6,168 nt of DNA, taken from Calditrichota bacterium. GTDB lineage: Bacteria > Electryoneota > RPQS01. Each line of letters starts with the position of its first letter. Position 1 is the first letter of the stretch. The stretch is taken from assembly GCA_020057985.1 (NCBI GenBank), contig JAGVEU010000014.1, positions 1 to 6,168 of the forward strand. Direction: 5' to 3'. The notes under the pieces are model-generated. The model saw nothing but the letters and a program-made list of their open reading frames with translations, was not told the DNA's origin and ran no database searches. Position numbers and translations under genes: made by a program. Shown one piece after another: positions 5,391 to 6,168 of the stretch.

Positions 5391-6168
5391 ATGAACACAA
5401 AATCCATAGCATTAATTGCACTCATTTTATGCTTGAACGGTTTTCAAAAGGTGTGTGCTCAACCTAACGTCATGCTCAACGAGATCTTGTACGATACTCA
5501 AGGCACGGATGATCCCAACATCATGTTCACTGAAATTTGGGGCACACCCGGCGCGAATATCGAGGGTTGGACGCTGATCGGTATCAACGGCAACGGCGGA
5601 ACTGAGTATCTCACTGTAACCTTGGCCGGCAGTATTTCTGTCTCCGGCTATTTCGTCATTGGCGGAGCCGGCGTTCCGAATGTCACGCAGGTGGCCACCA
5701 TTGATTGGCAAAATGCCGGGTCGTCTACTGGAGATGATTGCGATGGGATTGACCTGCGCGACGCCAATGGAAACACCGTGGATCATCTCTGCTATGGCAA
5801 CTGCGCCGCAGGTCATTTTTGTATGGGCGAAGGCGGCACTAACGCTCCTGATCCCTACCCCGTCAGTGGATTGAATCGTTCTATTGTCCGCATCCCTGAT
5901 CATCTGGATACGGATAACAACGGCGCGGATTGGCAGGCGACAGAAAATTTGAGCCCGGGCGGACCAAACTCTTGTGCGCCGCAGAGCACTACTTTGGCTG
6001 AAATTCGCCAAAATGACTGGAACGGAATACCGAACCTGCTTGGCTTAATGGTAATCGCACGTGGTATCGTTAGCGTTGACAACTACGTTCTTGACACCAC
6101 CGCGATCTCGCATTTCAAGATTCAAGCAGAGCAGTCAGGCTGCAATATCTATGGCGGAGAAGCTCCGC
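5391..6168 (+). CDS. Secreted lamin-tail-domain protein, N-terminal part (3' partial)
   Basis: The frame is open from the ATG at 5391 to the end of the window: 259 complete codons and no stop. Residues 1-23 are a signal peptide (MNTKS, hydrophobic core IALIALILCL, cut at VCA|QP). Residues 27-190 match a lamin-tail domain (LTD). They open with VMLNEILYD and FTEIWG, include the EGWTLIG strand and a Cys-bearing D/G-rich turn, and close with SIVRIPDHLDTDNNGADW and ENLSPGGPN, the typical end of bacterial LTDs. From residue 199 a second domain begins (LAEIRQNDWNGIP, VIARGIVSV, HFKIQAEQSGCNIYGG), resembling the OB-fold-like module that often follows an LTD in secreted nucleases and phosphatases. Bacterial LTDs are accessory modules of extracellular proteins, so the LTD does not itself give the activity. 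A downstream endonuclease/exonuclease/phosphatase-type domain and a T9SS tail would fit the family and the neighbours, but neither is visible. Confidence 0.9.
   Translation, partial: MNTKSIALIALILCLNGFQKVCAQPNVMLNEILYDTQGTDDPNIMFTEIWGTPGANIEGWTLIGINGNGGTEYLTVTLAGSISVSGYFVIGGAGVPNVTQVATIDWQNAGSSTGDDCDGIDLRDANGNTVDHLCYGNCAAGHFCMGEGGTNAPDPYPVSGLNRSIVRIPDHLDTDNNGADWQATENLSPGGPNSCAPQSTTLAEIRQNDWNGIPNLLGLMVIARGIVSVDNYVLDTTAISHFKIQAEQSGCNIYGGEAP

Noticed and set aside
5427..6011. 194-residue open frame on the minus strand
   Set aside because: It lies opposite a frame with a signal peptide, a lamin-tail domain and a good ribosome site. Its translation shows no recognisable domain.
1..6168. tRNA, rRNA, CRISPR array, insertion sequence or phage genes
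   Set aside because: No cloverleaf, conserved rRNA block, regular direct-repeat/spacer pattern, terminal inverted repeats or transposase motif was seen on either strand.

Overview
The window is a run of genes on the + strand that all encode secreted or surface proteins. The organism is most likely a member of the FCB superphylum (the wider Bacteroidota, Ignavibacteria, Calditrichota, KSB1, Zixibacteria and Marinimicrobia assemblage). The evidence is that all three genes whose 3' ends are visible finish with a type IX secretion system (T9SS) type A sorting domain, recognisable by the QNYPNPFNP-type opening and the SGIY...K.MLLK ending. All three visible starts carry strong Shine-Dalgarno sites. 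That is unusual for Bacteroidota proper and favours one of the deeper FCB phyla, but the window alone does not fix the phylum.

Layout: (1) positions 1-292 are the 3' end of a T9SS cargo gene. (2) 309-2627, 16 bases downstream, is a 772-residue secreted protein with a signal peptide, an N-terminal beta module, five fibronectin type III (FN3)-like repeats each with a regularly spaced cysteine pair, an Ig-like domain and a sorting tail. (3) 2628-2879 is a 252-base AT-richer gap, the only place in the window with room for a promoter. (4) 2880-5315 is an 811-residue secreted protein with two jelly-roll/MAM-like modules, a carboxypeptidase-regulatory-like beta domain, dockerin-type repeats, a cohesin-like domain and a sorting tail. 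(5) 5391-6168 is the 5' part of a gene running off the window: signal peptide, lamin-tail domain, then the start of an OB-fold-like domain.

Taken together this looks like a locus of T9SS cargo proteins exported through the Sec system and then the T9SS to the cell surface or the medium. No catalytic domain, secretion machinery gene, RNA gene, mobile element or CRISPR array is visible. I see no convincing evidence of a wholly new system. The most interesting points are the dockerin and cohesin-like modules on one chain, the cysteine-paired FN3 array, and a CXXC motif inside one sorting domain.
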